DNA of 64,000 nt, taken from the NCBI RefSeq assembly GCF_964340395.1, contig NC_135571.1, positions 13,938,546 through 14,002,545 of the forward strand, written 5' to 3'. This DNA is from Glandiceps talaboti (taxonomy: Eukaryota; Hemichordata; Enteropneusta; Spengelidae). A model generated the notes under the pieces. That model was not told the DNA's origin. It saw nothing but the letters and a program-made list of their open reading frames with translations, and did not search any database. Numbering within the stretch: position 1 is the first letter of the stretch; the number at the start of each line of letters is the position of its first letter. Of the stretch, positions 63,181 to 64,000 are shown in pieces. The position numbers were made by a program, and so were the translations under genes.

Positions 63181-64000
63181 ACTTAAGAGTAAATATTAGA
63201 ATCTGAATGACTGTTATTTCATTGCTTCTATAAGATTATAGTGTACTGTTTGATTCATTCCTTTCAGGATGGATCCCCAAGGCCACCCAAGATGGCACGA
63301 AAATAGAGGGCAGATGAACATCAGACAGCCAATCAGAAGTGAAAGAAGTAAGTGAACATTTGCAATTGTAAAATTACTGAAAATGGCCATTAGTTTGTAT
63401 GCCAAAACTTGTTTTCTTTTAGCAATGGAAAGTACAAGTTATCTAAAGAGTCTTTCGTCAGTACTAAGCACATGACAAGCAGTGACAATCTTATGTCACA
63501 AGTAGATTGTAGCTGAATGAAGAAACATTTTGGAGATTAGCATAATTATATTATTGGCAGTAATATTTTTCAAAAAGGTCATAGTGAGTAGTGGCAACTT
63601 AAGAGTAAATATTAGAATCTGAATGACTGTTATTTCATTGCTTCAATAAGATTATACTGTACTGTATGATTCATTCCTTTTAGGATGGATCCCCAAGGCC
63701 ACCCAAGATGGCACGAAAATAGAGGGCAGATGAACATCAGACAGCCAATCAGAAGTGAAAGAAGTAAGTGAACATTTGGAATTGTAAAATTACTGAAAAT
63801 GGCCATTAGGTTTTTTGCCCAAAGTTGTTTTCTTTTAGCAATGGAAAGTACAAGTTATCTAAAGAGTCTTTCGTCAGTACTAAGCACATGACAAGCAATG
63901 ACAAACTTATGTCACAAGTAGATTGTAGCTGAATGAAGAAACATTTTGGAGATTAGAATAATTATATTATTGGCCGTAATATTTTTCAAAAAGGTCACAG
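63181..64000 (+). repeat. Start of next unit, cut by window end
   Basis: Monomers: B' 63181 and G 63597; the G copy is 404 bp long because the window ends. B' has CATTTGCAATTG and a unique GTTTGTATGCC. The array plainly continues. Confidence 0.9.

Larger units (their letters stand above)
1..64000 (+). repeat. Satellite DNA array, ~416-bp monomer, 154 copies, no interruption
   Basis: Every stretch of the window aligns to the same ~416-bp monomer. Each copy can be anchored on ACTTAAGAG at its start and on GGAT(C/A)... about 90 bases later. Successive anchors are 414-417 bp apart throughout, except two odd copies (502 bp at 11641, 330 bp at 14222). Copies differ by a few percent by eye and all run in the same direction. 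The reference copy is about 34% GC with CpG observed/expected near 0.17 by hand count. The array continues past both window edges. Tandem arrays of this kind with higher-order structure are typical of centromeric or pericentromeric heterochromatin; that placement is inference. I do not recognise the family. Confidence 0.99.

Noticed and set aside
450-63405. Recurring minus-strand ORFs of 63-91 codons with hydrophobic middle, in types A, B, C/H
   Set aside because: They are the same piece of the monomer read backward. Their length varies with single base changes and T-run length between copies and they are interrupted in many monomers. The 91-codon version at 14277 exists only because of two deletions. 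No flanking signals support a gene.
1-64000. CRISPR array
   Set aside because: Repeats are about 416 bp with no unique spacers, far from the 20-50 bp repeat and spacer pattern.
1-64000. SINE- or tRNA-derived origin of the monomer
   Set aside because: I saw no pol III A/B boxes, no A-rich tail and no target-site duplications. The T6 run alone is not evidence.
1-64000. LTR retrotransposon or viral remnant as source of the array
   Set aside because: No primer-binding site, polypurine tract with terminal repeats, or protein domain could be recognised in any frame.
1-64000. Known alpha-satellite, cetacean or feline satellite identity
   Set aside because: Monomer length and sequence do not fit the 171-bp, ~1.7-kb or GC-rich ~480-bp families I know; no identity can be claimed without a search.

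Overview
The window is one uninterrupted head-to-tail tandem array of an AT-rich satellite DNA with a basic monomer of about 416 bp (individual copies 414-417 bp). I placed 154 monomers, m1 starting at base 1 and m154 at 63597, the last one cut by the window end. All lie in the same orientation. I found no unique sequence, mobile element insertion, inversion or RNA gene, and no coding gene I believe. A hand count of one reference monomer (30764-31179) gives about 34% GC. It has only 2 CpG dinucleotides where base composition predicts about 11-12 (observed/expected near 0.17). That points to a eukaryote with heavy CpG methylation, most likely a vertebrate, and to constitutive heterochromatin, possibly centromeric or pericentromeric. 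I do not recognise the satellite family and cannot name the species.

Monomers fall into eight types, which I call A-H, by diagnostic bases at monomer positions of about 35-90. A: TTCTGTTTGATGC. B: CTTCTATAAGATTATAGTG. C: GTCATTGC with CTTTTTTATTC. D: GTTTAATTCATTCCC with GGAACC instead of GGATCC. E: TTCCTTGC with CTTTTTGATTC. F: CTGTTTGATTC with CCTTTTAGG. G: CTGTATGATTC. H: TTATTTATTGC with CTTTTTTATTC. Types follow each other in a preferred order A-C-D-E-F-G-H-B. This is a higher-order repeat (HOR) of 8 monomers and 3,326 bp, intact at 29101-32426, 38245-41570 and 48220-51545. About twenty monomers are chimeras whose 5' and 3' parts belong to different types, the expected scars of unequal crossover or gene conversion.

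Layout: 1-9976 is a mixed left segment. 9977-17460 and 17461-24944 are two 18-monomer copies of exactly 7,484 bp each. 24945-27022 is a D-E-F-G-H linker. 27023-35751, 35752-45726 and 45727-51129 are successive versions of a composite unit, A-C-A-C-D-E-A-C-D-E-F-G-H-B and so on, repeating every 21 then 24 monomers. 51130-56532 and 56533-63180 are two shortened units of 13 and 16 monomers, richer in G-H pairs. 63181-64000 starts the next unit. The A-B' pair at the left edge (1-831) shares private variants with the A-B' pair at the right edge (62765-63596).

There are no genes to work together here. The interest lies in array evolution and in short motifs repeated about 150 times: an NF-Y type CCAAT motif, a splice acceptor/80-nt/donor module, two retained CpGs in TTTCGT context (one within a degenerate CENP-B-box-like 17-mer), and a hairpin whose stem is kept while its loop varies. 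Whether any of these functions is inference; none is shown by sequence alone.
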